From assembly GCA_005878985.1 (NCBI GenBank), contig VBMA01000012.1, positions 1 through 32,657 on the forward strand: a DNA stretch of 32,657 bases, written 5' to 3'. Within the stretch, counting starts at the first letter, position 1; every line of letters starts with the position of its first letter. The notes under the pieces are model-generated. The model was not told the DNA's origin. It was given only the letters and a program-made list of their open reading frames with translations, and did no database searches. Positions 1 to 7,932 of this stretch are shown here, piece after piece. The stretch is from Methanobacteriota archaeon. Lineage in GTDB: Archaea; Thermoplasmatota; Thermoplasmata; RBG-16-68-12. The position numbers and the translations under genes are program-made.

Positions 1-474
1 GATGAACAAGCGCCGCATGCTCCGATGGCCAAGGTCGACGCCGCCGTCGAGGCGCTCCTGACGGCGATCCAACGTTCGCGGGCCCATGGCGAGGCCACGT
101 CGGTCCACCCAATCTTCGTATTCTCCAAGTTTGATCGGGTCGATCCGGACTCGTTGCGCCTCCTAAATCTCGAGTCGGCGCCGCCGGACGTCCGCAAGAG
201 AGGGCCGCACCTAGCCTACGGCAGGGCGCTCGCAGATCGCAACATGCCGAAAACGATCGCTGCGATCAAGGCCCGCAAGGATCGAGGGCTGCGTTTCGAG
301 GCACCCGCGTATTTTTTCAGCTGGGTGCGTACAGACAATGCGGCGTCGGGGCGCGGCGAGAAAATTCGACTCCGTCACAGCGGGGCGGTCGGTTGGGAGC
401 CGGACTTTTCGAGCGACGAGTACCTCGCCTTCCTCACGTGCCTCGGAGACATCGCGGCGGACGCGCGACGCTAG
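1..474 (+). CDS. GTPase paralogue, C-terminal part (5' truncated by window)
   Basis: The reading frame is open from base 1, so the gene starts outside the window; the ATG at 25 in the ORF track is probably internal. What remains is the C-terminal half of a protein closely similar in layout to the next gene: both share a hydrophobic strand ending in SKFD (the G4-like base-recognition motif of GTPases), then AYFFSWVRT versus AYFLSWVRT, then EPDFSSDEYLAF versus EPDFSYDEYVNF near the end. The P-loop is not visible because the N-terminus is missing. It lies 35 bp before the second GTPase, same strand, so the two probably form one operon. Two adjacent non-identical GTPases are the hallmark of the double-GTPase (DO-GTPase) conflict systems. 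Family assignment is by paralogy; function is inferred. Confidence 0.7.
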   Translation, partial: DEQAPHAPMAKVDAAVEALLTAIQRSRAHGEATSVHPIFVFSKFDRVDPDSLRLLNLESAPPDVRKRGPHLAYGRALADRNMPKTIAAIKARKDRGLRFEAPAYFFSWVRTDNAASGRGEKIRLRHSGAVGWEPDFSSDEYLAFLTCLGDIAADARR

Positions 475-509
475 ATTGCACGGTCCGTGGGGCGTAGGTC
501 GTCGCACTC

Positions 510-1568
510 ATGATAACGTCGAGCTTAGGATTAAGTATGGATAGCGGGGCTGCACGTGATATGCCCTGTGCACTCCTAGGAGACCGAGCCTCCGGGAAGA
601 CGACGTTCTTGGGGCTCCTGTATGCCGCACAAGTGAAGTACGGTACGGGGGTCACAGATGACTTCCGTTTCCACGCGCCGATCCAGTCCCTCAACGTGAT
701 GTCGGCCGTCTACGAAGGGATGAAGGATGGACGGTTCCCCAGTGCCACCCTGAAGGAAGAGATCACGGAACTCGGTTTCGTCTTCGGCTATCTCCGGAAG
801 GTCGTCGGGAAGTTGCCCTACTACATCCGGCAGCAGAACTGGGTCCACCCATTCTCCACGCTCCGGTTCTCGGCGTACGACGTCTCGGGCGAAGACATCG
901 AAGAGTTCATCGAGACCGGGATTGCCTCAAGGCCGTTGATCCAACAGCTCCTGAAGAGCGTCGTCGTCGCGGTGTTGGTCGACTGCAGCAAGATGACCAC
1001 GGAGATCGACACGCCCGCGTACAAGAAAATGCTGCGATACGATAGCACGGTCGCCAAGCTGCTCGTCTCGTTCCAGACGTACAAGAAGCAGGAATACGAC
1101 CGGCTCAAGGACTCGGGTGTCCGGGCCGACGCCCCGAAAATCTACCCCGTCTTCGTACTGTCCAAGTTCGACACGCTTCGGGATGACGTCCTCGCGAGAC
1201 TCGGCTTGCACCGCGGGTTCCCGGAGAACAACCGGGCGCGGAAGGAATACGCGGAGGCATTGCTCCGGGTCTTCGTCCCGCAAACGCTCTCCCAGATCCG
1301 CGGCGGCAAAGTCGCCGGGGTCAGCATGGACAAGTCGGCGTACTTCCTCAGCTGGGTCCGAACGGAAACCCACGAAGGCATGGACCCGGTCGGGCAGGCG
1401 AAGATCGTGCGGACTGGCTTCGCTCCGGAGGGCGGAGGCGAACCCGATTTCTCATACGATGAGTACGTCAATTTCATCGAGCACTTCCGAGAGATCGCAC
1501 ACAAGATCCCCGACGAGATCCTCGAAGCGGAACGGTTTCAGGCTCAGGTCATGGCTCGGTCGGCCTAG
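510..1568 (+). CDS. P-loop GTPase, double-GTPase (DO-GTPase) like
   Basis: A 352-residue cytosolic protein with a full set of GTPase-like motifs: Walker A/G1 GDRASGKTT at residues 24-32, a G3-like DVSGED at 124-129 after a beta strand, a hydrophobic strand VVVAVLVDCS around 151-160, and a G4-like SKFD at 218-221. The C-terminus shares two blocks with the truncated gene just upstream, so the two are tandem paralogues. No membrane segment is seen. The ATG at 510 is used; the ATG at 537 is a possible alternative that still keeps the P-loop. The next gene begins 11 bp after this stop and resembles a GTPase-associated protein. Adjacent GTPase pairs plus GAP1 are known from predicted bacterial conflict (defence-like) loci, so a signalling or switch role in such a system is inferred. 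Not a translation GTPase: the motif spacing is unlike EF-Tu or IF2. Confidence 0.7.
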   Translation: MITSSLGLSMDSGAARDMPCALLGDRASGKTTFLGLLYAAQVKYGTGVTDDFRFHAPIQSLNVMSAVYEGMKDGRFPSATLKEEITELGFVFGYLRKVVGKLPYYIRQQNWVHPFSTLRFSAYDVSGEDIEEFIETGIASRPLIQQLLKSVVVAVLVDCSKMTTEIDTPAYKKMLRYDSTVAKLLVSFQTYKKQEYDRLKDSGVRADAPKIYPVFVLSKFDTLRDDVLARLGLHRGFPENNRARKEYAEALLRVFVPQTLSQIRGGKVAGVSMDKSAYFLSWVRTETHEGMDPVGQAKIVRTGFAPEGGGEPDFSYDEYVNFIEHFREIAHKIPDEILEAERFQAQVMARSA

Positions 1569-1579
1569 TAGGCTGCACC

Positions 1580-2443
1580 ATGGCGCCCGCAGAATCCGGT
1601 CGAGGGGCATCGGACGGAGACGTCGTCGAGTTCGACCATTGGATTTACGGTGTCGTCCCCGGGGTCGGGTACACGACGAAAGCCGTCTCCCACGGGCTCG
1701 ACGCAGGCCTGTACGATCCCTACCTCCGCGGGCATTACACGCCGATCCGCGCCGCGGCTGCGGCGACCGCGGAGGACGAAGTCGATCTCCACATGATTCA
1801 CCCGCTGAAGACCGGCCGGGAACTCCTGCTGTCTCGAATCAGCCGAGGGATTCCCGACGAAGCGGGACGACCGACCTTCACGAATCATACGGTCATCGCG
1901 CGGACGGATGTGCTCCGGTCCGGCCAGATCACGCTCGATGGGATCTTGCGTTCGATGAAAGCGTACGACGCGAAGGCGGCTGCGGACCTCCCTGCCCAGA
2001 TGCCGCTGCTCCGCGTCCCGGCGCGGCGTGAAACGGAAGGGCCGCACCGATTCGGGAACGGGATCCACAAGCACCTCACATTCCCCGCGATCGAGACCCT
2101 GGCGACCCGCATCATGACGGATCCGGCGAGCCGCACGCTACTCCTGTGCCGCAACACCACAGCCGAGGCCCGCAAGGCGACCTTGAATCTGGTGTACGAG
2201 CTCCTCGCCTGGGGCTGCGGTCTCCCGCTCATGACCGCGATCAGTGAAGCGCCGCGGTCCTCCGCGCTCAATTTCTTCAATCTGGTCGTCGCGCCACGGG
2301 GCGTCCGGGCCGACTCGACATGGGCCATTCTTGAGAGCGCGCTGAGCGAGTCGGTCTTGCCTCGCGTCCTCGATCGGGATGAGGTCTATCAGGTACTGAC
2401 CGCGACGGTCCGTCAATCCGCCGACTTGCCGCTGGCCCGATAG
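1580..2443 (+). CDS. GTPase-associated protein 1 (GAP1)-like protein
   Basis: A 287-residue soluble protein whose N-terminal region carries a pattern that I associate with the GAP1 N-terminal domain of double-GTPase systems: HWIYGVVPGVGYTTKAVSHGL near residue 20-40, followed by a segment with DEAGRPTFTNHTVIAR around residue 95-110. It starts 11 bp after the GTPase stop on the same strand, which supports co-translation and physical partnership. The known GAP1 proteins are multi-domain and longer; this one would hold mainly the N-terminal domain plus a short remainder. Its last 31 bp overlap the 3' end of the opposite-strand gene. The identification rests on recalled motif similarity and on context, so a profile search is needed. 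If wrong, it is a conserved hypothetical protein co-operonic with the GTPases. Confidence 0.5.
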   Translation: MAPAESGRGASDGDVVEFDHWIYGVVPGVGYTTKAVSHGLDAGLYDPYLRGHYTPIRAAAAATAEDEVDLHMIHPLKTGRELLLSRISRGIPDEAGRPTFTNHTVIARTDVLRSGQITLDGILRSMKAYDAKAAADLPAQMPLLRVPARRETEGPHRFGNGIHKHLTFPAIETLATRIMTDPASRTLLLCRNTTAEARKATLNLVYELLAWGCGLPLMTAISEAPRSSALNFFNLVVAPRGVRADSTWAILESALSESVLPRVLDRDEVYQVLTATVRQSADLPLAR

Positions 2444-3813
2444 GTCCTCGCACTGCCGCCTGCATGTTCACGCACCACGGTCCATCCGTGGGCGAGTTTC
2501 CATTGGCCGTCCTTGGGCCGGTGCTCCGGCGCACCTTGACCGAGGTGCTCGAGCTCCGCTTCAAGGTAGTCCGCGTCCGTGTCGAACTCCGGCACCAGTG
2601 TGCCGGCCGAGAGGAGTTGACAGAGGATCGCCAAGCCGCTGGGTCTCCCTTTCCAGTGGACGACCAGGAAGGCCCGCCGCACGGCAGAATCGGCCAAGAC
2701 CAAGTCTCGAAGTCCGATGTACGACTCCCGATCGCGGGAGTTCTCCCGCGGGGGCGCCCCGAGCCGTTCCTTGCGTTTCTCGAGCGCCTTGAACAGCGCG
2801 AGCCACTCTTTCCTCGTCATGTCCGACCGTTCCCAGGGGGACGCGGGACTCGCCTCGTTCGGCGCCTCGTTCGAATCGCCGGATTCCCGTACCGCCCGCA
2901 CTCCGCTGTGGACCAAATCGTAGGTCGCCGCGTCGTCTTGCGTCTTCGGGGGCACCACGCGGATCGCTACCGGATCCATCCCGGGATGGAATCGCGGGTC
3001 CAGGACCATGAGGGTCCCGGTGCCCTCCTGGGAGAACAGCTCCACCAAGGTAATGTTCACTTCCGCGGTTCCGTTCCGTCGCGCGACGTCGCTCAATCGT
3101 TCCAGGGGAACCGGTTGCTTGCCGACGCAGCGACTCGATGCAAGATCGTCGAGGTACGCCTGCGCGACCTGCTGCACGTAACGCGGTCGCTTCGCGCTGA
3201 GGCCGAACTGCACCATCTTCGCCATCATCGCCGAGCCGCGAAAGATGCCGGTGACTCCCGCGCGCAGAAACGCGACGGTACCGCTCGCCTCGACGCATAG
3301 CGAGATGAGGTTCGCCATGCGGGTGGAGAGCTTCCGGCTCAGCCGGCCGCCAGGGACCCTGGACTCGTAGAAGATTCCGGCCCAGCGAAGCGGCATGGTC
3401 TCCGCCCAACCCGAGTCCGACGGACTCCGACGGACCCAGTCGAGCGTCTTGCTTCGGAGGATGGCGCTGACTAGGAGCGGGTCTTCGGTTTCGGCGCGGA
3501 CGCGGGGCAACAAGGCTTCCGCGGTCCGCAGCACATCGCGCAAGACCCGTTTGTCTCCTCGGGCCTCTTCGACGAGCACGGGTGCGTCAATCGAATTCGC
3601 CGCTTCGAGATCGAACTTCTCCTCGGGATTAAGCTGAAAGAATTTCTCGATTTCGGTGGGCCCCGACGCGGGGCTTCCCTTGACCCGGCTAGGCCCCTTC
3701 GACGAAGCCGAAGGCTTCTCCTTCTCTTCCGGCGCTGTCGACACCAGGGCCAGGAGCACCGCTGACGCTGCGAAAGGCACGCAACCCATAGATCTGGCGA
3801 AACCTAGCCACAC
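2413..3813 (-). CDS. Hypothetical protein, possible N-terminal signal/anchor
   Basis: I do not recognise a family. The 466-residue frame is tail-to-tail with the GAP1-like gene and overlaps it by 31 bp. Starting from the GTG at 3813 (or ATG at 3789) the N-terminus is hydrophobic, with PFAASAVLLALVSTA resembling a signal peptide or anchor, followed by a charged low-complexity stretch (EEKEKPSASSKGPSR). A GTG at 3744 would instead remove the hydrophobic part and give a cytosolic protein. The body is mixed alpha/beta in appearance, with a charged linker (residues about 305-335, rich in E, S, N, A and P) between two halves. AT-rich stretches resembling TATA boxes lie just upstream (rc GATAATTA and GTTTATC). 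Its convergent position next to the GTPase locus makes it a candidate extra component but does not prove it. Confidence 0.5.
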   Translation of the reverse strand: MWLGFARSMGCVPFAASAVLLALVSTAPEEKEKPSASSKGPSRVKGSPASGPTEIEKFFQLNPEEKFDLEAANSIDAPVLVEEARGDKRVLRDVLRTAEALLPRVRAETEDPLLVSAILRSKTLDWVRRSPSDSGWAETMPLRWAGIFYESRVPGGRLSRKLSTRMANLISLCVEASGTVAFLRAGVTGIFRGSAMMAKMVQFGLSAKRPRYVQQVAQAYLDDLASSRCVGKQPVPLERLSDVARRNGTAEVNITLVELFSQEGTGTLMVLDPRFHPGMDPVAIRVVPPKTQDDAATYDLVHSGVRAVRESGDSNEAPNEASPASPWERSDMTRKEWLALFKALEKRKERLGAPPRENSRDRESYIGLRDLVLADSAVRRAFLVVHWKGRPSGLAILCQLLSAGTLVPEFDTDADYLEAELEHLGQGAPEHRPKDGQWKLAHGWTVVREHAGGSARTYRASGKSAD

Positions 3814-3959
3814 CGGGTTCGATAAACCCGTCGCCGGTAATTATCGGCCGTGATAGGCCGCCGTCCTCTCTTCGTCCGCAGCGTTTCCGCTTGCGGACCA
3901 CCGATCGGAGGATTCAGCGTTGCGTCCCCCTCACGCGTCGCCCGTTGGACGTCCCGCCG

Positions 3960-4985
3960 TCACTGCACCGTGACGGCAATGGCCTGCACGGCATTGTTCC
4001 CGTAACCGTATCGATTCCATCGGCCGACGTCGGGCGGCCGATTTCCTTTCGCGTCCGTCGCATAGGATCGCAGGACGTGCCGGCCCGGGTTCGTCGCGTC
4101 CCATCCGAATTCCCACGCGCGCCACGCATGCGGCGATATCGGAGGCGAGAGCGTCGCGTCCTGGGACGGCTCGACGCCGTCCACCCCGATCTGGACCCTC
4201 ACGACCACCCCCTCGCCGGACCATGCCTGGCCGCGTACGACCACGTGGCCCTGGCGCACCACGTCCCCGTCCTGGGGAGACACGATCACAGAGCGGACGC
4301 GGATCGTGCGCACCGGAGCCGGCGGGTTGCCGTCCTCGTAATCGTACACATACCGGCCGAGCTGGTAGTAACCGCGAAAAGGCTCCGAGAGAACCTCGAG
4401 CCGCTCGAGCCATTTCACGCTGGCCATGCCGTACCAGCCCGGGACGATCAGCCGGATGGGCGCTCCGTGCTCCGGGAGGATCGGCCGGCCATTCATCTGG
4501 AGGGCGAGGAGGGTGTCCGGGTCCCTCGCCTTGGCGAGCGGGAGGGACCGCGCGAACGGAATTTCGTCCGCGACGTCCGGTGGCCGTCCTCGGTCCGCGC
4601 CAATCGCGAGGACTTCGACCGCGCGTGGCCTCAGACGGGCGGATTCCAGGACGGCCCTCAAGGGGACGCCCGTCCATCGGGCTGTGCTCACCGCGCCGAG
4701 CCCCCACGGCTCGCCCGCCGGGAGCGGTTGGAATCCGGTGCGACCATTGCCTGCGCACTCGACCGTCACCGCCAAAGTGCGAGTGCCCATCGCCTCGAGG
4801 TCGGCCATGTTCAACCGCACGGGCTGCTCGACCGCACCGACGACTTCCAGAACGTGTTTGCGAGGCACCCGGTCGGGTCGGCCGAAGTGACTCCTCACAA
4901 AGAACTCGGATTCCGGTGTAAGGGTCTCTTCGAGAGCCGCGAGCGGCGTTTCCGCATTCAGTGGCTCGGCCGAGAGAATTCGCAC
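3960..4985 (-). CDS. Sulfite oxidase-family molybdopterin oxidoreductase
   Basis: A 341-residue enzyme with the two-domain layout of the sulfite oxidase family. The Mo-pterin domain carries VECAGNGR with Cys77 as the expected molybdenum thiolate ligand, followed by WTGVPL and a block GAPIRLIVPGWYGMASVKW typical of the substrate/cofactor pocket. The C-terminal third (from about residue 230) resembles the immunoglobulin-like dimerisation domain, with WEFGWDA and GNRPP. There is no haem b5 domain and no Tat signal at this start, so a cytosolic enzyme is suggested, unlike SorA or MsrP. The physiological substrate (sulfite or another oxo-acid) cannot be read from the sequence. The start is GTG at 4985, preceded by GGAAGG at suitable spacing; no in-frame ATG is nearer the domain. 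It uses Mo-molybdopterin without MGD, so it does not need the MobA encoded further on. Confidence 0.85.
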   Translation of the reverse strand: MRILSAEPLNAETPLAALEETLTPESEFFVRSHFGRPDRVPRKHVLEVVGAVEQPVRLNMADLEAMGTRTLAVTVECAGNGRTGFQPLPAGEPWGLGAVSTARWTGVPLRAVLESARLRPRAVEVLAIGADRGRPPDVADEIPFARSLPLAKARDPDTLLALQMNGRPILPEHGAPIRLIVPGWYGMASVKWLERLEVLSEPFRGYYQLGRYVYDYEDGNPPAPVRTIRVRSVIVSPQDGDVVRQGHVVVRGQAWSGEGVVVRVQIGVDGVEPSQDATLSPPISPHAWRAWEFGWDATNPGRHVLRSYATDAKGNRPPDVGRWNRYGYGNNAVQAIAVTVQ

Positions 4986-5261
4986 GCGTTCCTTCCCGGC
5001 TCCGGGAGGGCCTCCCGAGTCATTTGACTTGCGTGGCCCCCGACCAGGTACCCGTCATCCCGATCCGGGAGAAGCGAGGCGGATTGACTTGGCGCCGACC
5101 GACTCCGAGCGGTACGACCCGATGATGCCACGGAGTTTTCGAACCGACTCCGGCAGCGCGGCCAAGATTTGTGGAAAGATCGACCTTTCAACGGGAGGAG
5201 GCGCCGCCTCGACACGGACAGGAAAGCTCATCTCACGTCCAGCCTTCGCGCCGCCGGGGCG

Positions 5262-6152
5262 ATGACCGATGGTCCGAGTGCCAGCATTGCGGATGCCACG
5301 GTCCTCGGACAGCCTCTCCCGGCTTCGGTCCGAGAGCGGTTCATCGAAGCCGGAGGCGTTCGATTCCGATTTCTCCAAGGCGGCGCCACGAGTGGATTTC
5401 CGATCCTCCTGCTCCATGGGTGGCCCACCTGGGCGGAGGTTTGGATTCCGGTCGCATGGGTCCTGGGCGCCCGCCATCCGTGGATCGCGCCGGACCTCCC
5501 GTGTCAGGGCCAGAGCTCCTCGCTCCCGGGCAAGGCTCGGACCCTGACCGCGTACCGCAAAGCCATCGCTGCCTTCATCGATGCCCTCGGTCTTCCCCGG
5601 TTCGCGGTCGTCGGCAACTCGATGGGGGGCACGCTGGCCATCATGGCAGCGCTCGATCGGCCCGAGCGCGTCTCCAAAGTCGTCGTCCTCGACGCGGCCG
5701 GGCTCACGCCGAAACTCCCGGGTCGCACCGCGAGAATGTATCTGCCGTTCCTCCTCCCATGTTTCATCCGCGCACCGGGTCCAAAGAGCGTCCGGAAGCT
5801 CCTGACGAAGGCCGTCTTCCACGACCCGCGATTCGCCGATGACGCGTGGGTCAACGCAATCGTCGCCGCTTGGAAGGCCCGGGACCGACGGAAGGGGTTC
5901 ATGGCCACGGGCTTCGCCCTGAGGCGGAGCGATGCTTCGGTGGCGGCGGACCTGGGGCGCATCCACGTGCCCACGCTGGTCCTCTCCGGCCGGCATGACG
6001 TCCAGTTCCCGTGGCAATCCGCAGAAGAAGCCGCAACACGGATCCAAGGATCCCGCTTCGCCGCGATCGAAGACGCCGGGCACTTTCCGATGGTCGAGAA
6101 ACCTCGCGAGACGGCGCAACGCATCTCCGAGTTCATCGATTCGAGTGGCTGA
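5262..6152 (+). CDS. Alpha/beta hydrolase
   Basis: A 296-residue alpha/beta-hydrolase-fold enzyme. Visible elements are the oxyanion motif LLHGWPTW (about residue 51), the nucleophile elbow GNSMGG with Ser120, the acid in LSGRHD, and the catalytic His in DAGHFPMVEKP near the C-terminus. This is a complete Ser-Asp-His triad with a lid region (residues about 150-200) of hydrophobic and basic residues. The family includes esterases, haloalkane dehalogenase-like and C-C hydrolases; the substrate is unknown. I choose the ATG at 5262 rather than 5169 because the 31 extra residues are Arg-rich and unlike the family, and the fold begins after it. The 276 bp between this start and the divergent sulfite oxidase gene holds no other gene that I can support. 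Confidence 0.85.
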   Translation: MTDGPSASIADATVLGQPLPASVRERFIEAGGVRFRFLQGGATSGFPILLLHGWPTWAEVWIPVAWVLGARHPWIAPDLPCQGQSSSLPGKARTLTAYRKAIAAFIDALGLPRFAVVGNSMGGTLAIMAALDRPERVSKVVVLDAAGLTPKLPGRTARMYLPFLLPCFIRAPGPKSVRKLLTKAVFHDPRFADDAWVNAIVAAWKARDRRKGFMATGFALRRSDASVAADLGRIHVPTLVLSGRHDVQFPWQSAEEAATRIQGSRFAAIEDAGHFPMVEKPRETAQRISEFIDSSG

Positions 6153-6210
6153 ACCACCCGCAAATCGTCGGAACTCCCGCGAGGCGGAACGTCCGCGGAG
6201 TCGGGAGGAG

Positions 6211-6220
6211 TTTCTATATG
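6211..6220 (+). promoter_or_regulatory. Probable TATA box for tag
   Basis: TTTCTATATG stands out in GC-rich flanks, about 48 bp before the chosen tag ATG at 6264. Transcription would begin near 6240, leaving a leader of about 22 nt that contains a GGAGG ribosome-binding site at 6252-6256. This arrangement favours 6264 over the earlier in-frame ATG at 6225. Confidence 0.4.
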
Positions 6221-6263
6221 ACGGATGGTATCGGCCGTGCTCGGTCGTCATGGAGGCGTGCGG

Positions 6264-6899
6264 ATGAAAAGAACCGAACAGGCTGGCCAAGGCGGGCTCA
6301 AACGGTGCGAGTGGGCCCTCGGCGATCCGGCTCTCCTCGAATACCATGATGTCGAGTGGGGGGTTCCCGAGCACGACGACCGGAAGCTGTTCGAGTTCCT
6401 CGTCCTCGAAGGGGTGCAGGCCGGGCTCTCCTGGCTGACCGTCCTGAAGAAACGCGAGAACTACCGAAGGGCCTTCGACGGATTCGATCCGGAGAGGATC
6501 TCCCGGTACGATTCGAGAAAGGTCCGATCCCTCCTAGCCGACGTCGGCATCATTCGAAACCGCGCGAAAATCGCAGCCGCGATTGGAAATGCGAACGCGT
6601 TCCTCGCGGTTCAGAAGGAGTTCGGGAGCTTTGATGCGTACATCTGGCGGTTCGCGGGCGATGGACCGAAACCGAGCCGGCGGCGGACCTTGAGACAAAT
6701 CCCGGCACGGACAAAGGAATCGGACCGAATGAGCGAGGCCCTGAAGGGTCGAGGCTTCAAGTTTGTCGGGTCGACGATCTCCTATGCATACATGCAAGCC
6801 GTCGGGATGGTGAACGACCACCTGACCTACTGCTTCCGAAGCAATCCGCGTGCCGACAACCGAGATCGACCCGGGCCACGAGGCGTTGACCGGAGATGA
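6264..6899 (+). CDS. tag: DNA-3-methyladenine glycosylase I
   Basis: This enzyme excises N3-methyladenine from alkylated DNA, starting base excision repair. The 211-residue protein follows E. coli Tag nearly block by block: RCEW at the N-terminus, YHDVEWGVPEHDDRKLFEF, LEGVQAGLSWLTVLKKRENYR, GIIRNRAKI, and GFKFVGSTISYAYMQA with VNDHLTYC at the end. The four zinc ligands of the family (Cys in RCEW, His in YHD, His in NDH, and Cys in TYC) are all present, as is the Glu of LEG in the base-binding pocket. GGAGG lies 7 bp before the ATG at 6264. Its stop overlaps the next start in ATGA, so the two genes are translationally coupled. With the HTH_10-MGMT fusion further on, the window encodes two alkylation-repair functions, though they are 6 kb apart. 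Confidence 0.95.
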   Translation: MKRTEQAGQGGLKRCEWALGDPALLEYHDVEWGVPEHDDRKLFEFLVLEGVQAGLSWLTVLKKRENYRRAFDGFDPERISRYDSRKVRSLLADVGIIRNRAKIAAAIGNANAFLAVQKEFGSFDAYIWRFAGDGPKPSRRRTLRQIPARTKESDRMSEALKGRGFKFVGSTISYAYMQAVGMVNDHLTYCFRSNPRADNRDRPGPRGVDRR

Positions 6900-7858
6900 A
6901 GTCCAAGAGCGCGTTGGACTGGCTCCTCGAGGAGGACCAACCGTCCGTCCGCTATCTCACCCTCACCCAGTTGCTTGAAAGACCACTCGACGATCCAGAG
7001 GTCGTGGCCGCGAAGGACATGATCACGAGGAAAGGGTGGGCTCAAGAGATCTTCGCGAAGCAGGACCCGGCGGGATGGTGGGAGAGCGGGGAGAGCCTGT
7101 ATCGGCGGAAGTATCTCTCCTCAAACTGGATGCTCCTCATCCTCGCGGACCTCGGATTGACACGTGCGGATCCGCGGATCAAGAGGGCGTGCGATCTCTG
7201 GATTGAACGATTCTCCCGAGCGGACGGCGGATTCGCGATGGAAGGTTCCAAGAAAGGCCACCTTTGCACGACCGGGAACACCACGCGCGCCCTGGTGAAA
7301 TTCGGTTACGCGGACCATCCTGCCGTCCGCAGCGCGTTCGAGTGGCTCGTGACGAACCGGGACAAGAATGGCGGTTGGAGTTGTTTTGGGAGCGGTCGGA
7401 ACTTGGACTCGTGGGAGGGCATGAGTGCCTTCGCGGTGTATCCGGCGGCGAAATGGACGGAGGGCATGAAACGCGCGGTCGAACTCGGGGCCGAGTACTT
7501 CCTGGGGAAGGAACTGCACAAGCAAGGGGGGGAGTACCCGCCGTGGTACCGGTTCCACTACCCGGTCCATTATTACTATGATCTCCTCGTGGGCCTCGAT
7601 TTCATGACGGCGCTGGGGTACGGGACGGAGCCGCGAATGCGATTCGCCCTGAAGCTTCTCCGGGAGAAGAGGCGGCCGGATGGGAAGTGGAACCTCGACG
7701 CAATCCATCCGGACGTCGAGGGCGGCGTGGCTGAATGGAACGCGAAGCATCCAAAGCAGGCGCCAACGCCGTTTGGCCTCGAGAAACCCGGGGAGGCGAG
7801 CAAGCTCATCACCCTGAAGGCGATGCAAGTGCTGCATCGAGTCGACGAATCGATCTGA
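6896..7858 (+). CDS. Terpenoid-cyclase-like alpha/alpha-toroid protein
   Basis: A 320-residue protein made of repeated helical pairs of the squalene-cyclase/prenyltransferase toroid type. Three QW-like repeats are visible: QDPAGWWE (near 60), DKNGGWSCFG (near 160) and RPDGKWN (near 265). It lacks the DxDD acid motif of squalene-hopene cyclases and is half their length, so a cyclase reaction is not supported. Archaeal and bacterial genomes hold many such stand-alone proteins of unknown role, often annotated prenyltransferase or nitrogen-fixation-like. The ATG overlaps the stop of tag (ATGA), so it is translated with the glycosylase; whether this reflects shared function is unknown. The central region GLDSWEGMSAF-like block and several Tyr/His-rich stretches (YRFHYPVHYYYD) could line a pocket. 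Confidence 0.75.
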   Translation: MKSKSALDWLLEEDQPSVRYLTLTQLLERPLDDPEVVAAKDMITRKGWAQEIFAKQDPAGWWESGESLYRRKYLSSNWMLLILADLGLTRADPRIKRACDLWIERFSRADGGFAMEGSKKGHLCTTGNTTRALVKFGYADHPAVRSAFEWLVTNRDKNGGWSCFGSGRNLDSWEGMSAFAVYPAAKWTEGMKRAVELGAEYFLGKELHKQGGEYPPWYRFHYPVHYYYDLLVGLDFMTALGYGTEPRMRFALKLLREKRRPDGKWNLDAIHPDVEGGVAEWNAKHPKQAPTPFGLEKPGEASKLITLKAMQVLHRVDESI

Positions 7859-7932
7859 ACGAATGGACGGCCGACGAGGCTTTTGCGCATGACTTGATTA
7901 GCCACCGAGTCGTTCGGCGGGCCGGTGGGGCG

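Noticed and set aside
3814-3830. Hairpin CGGGTTCGATAAACCCG resembling a tRNA T-arm
   Set aside because: No acceptor, D or anticodon arm can be found around it; it is a simple inverted repeat next to a gene start.
5055-6374. 439-residue minus-strand ORF
   Set aside because: Antisense to the alpha/beta hydrolase, whose catalytic triad is intact on the plus strand.
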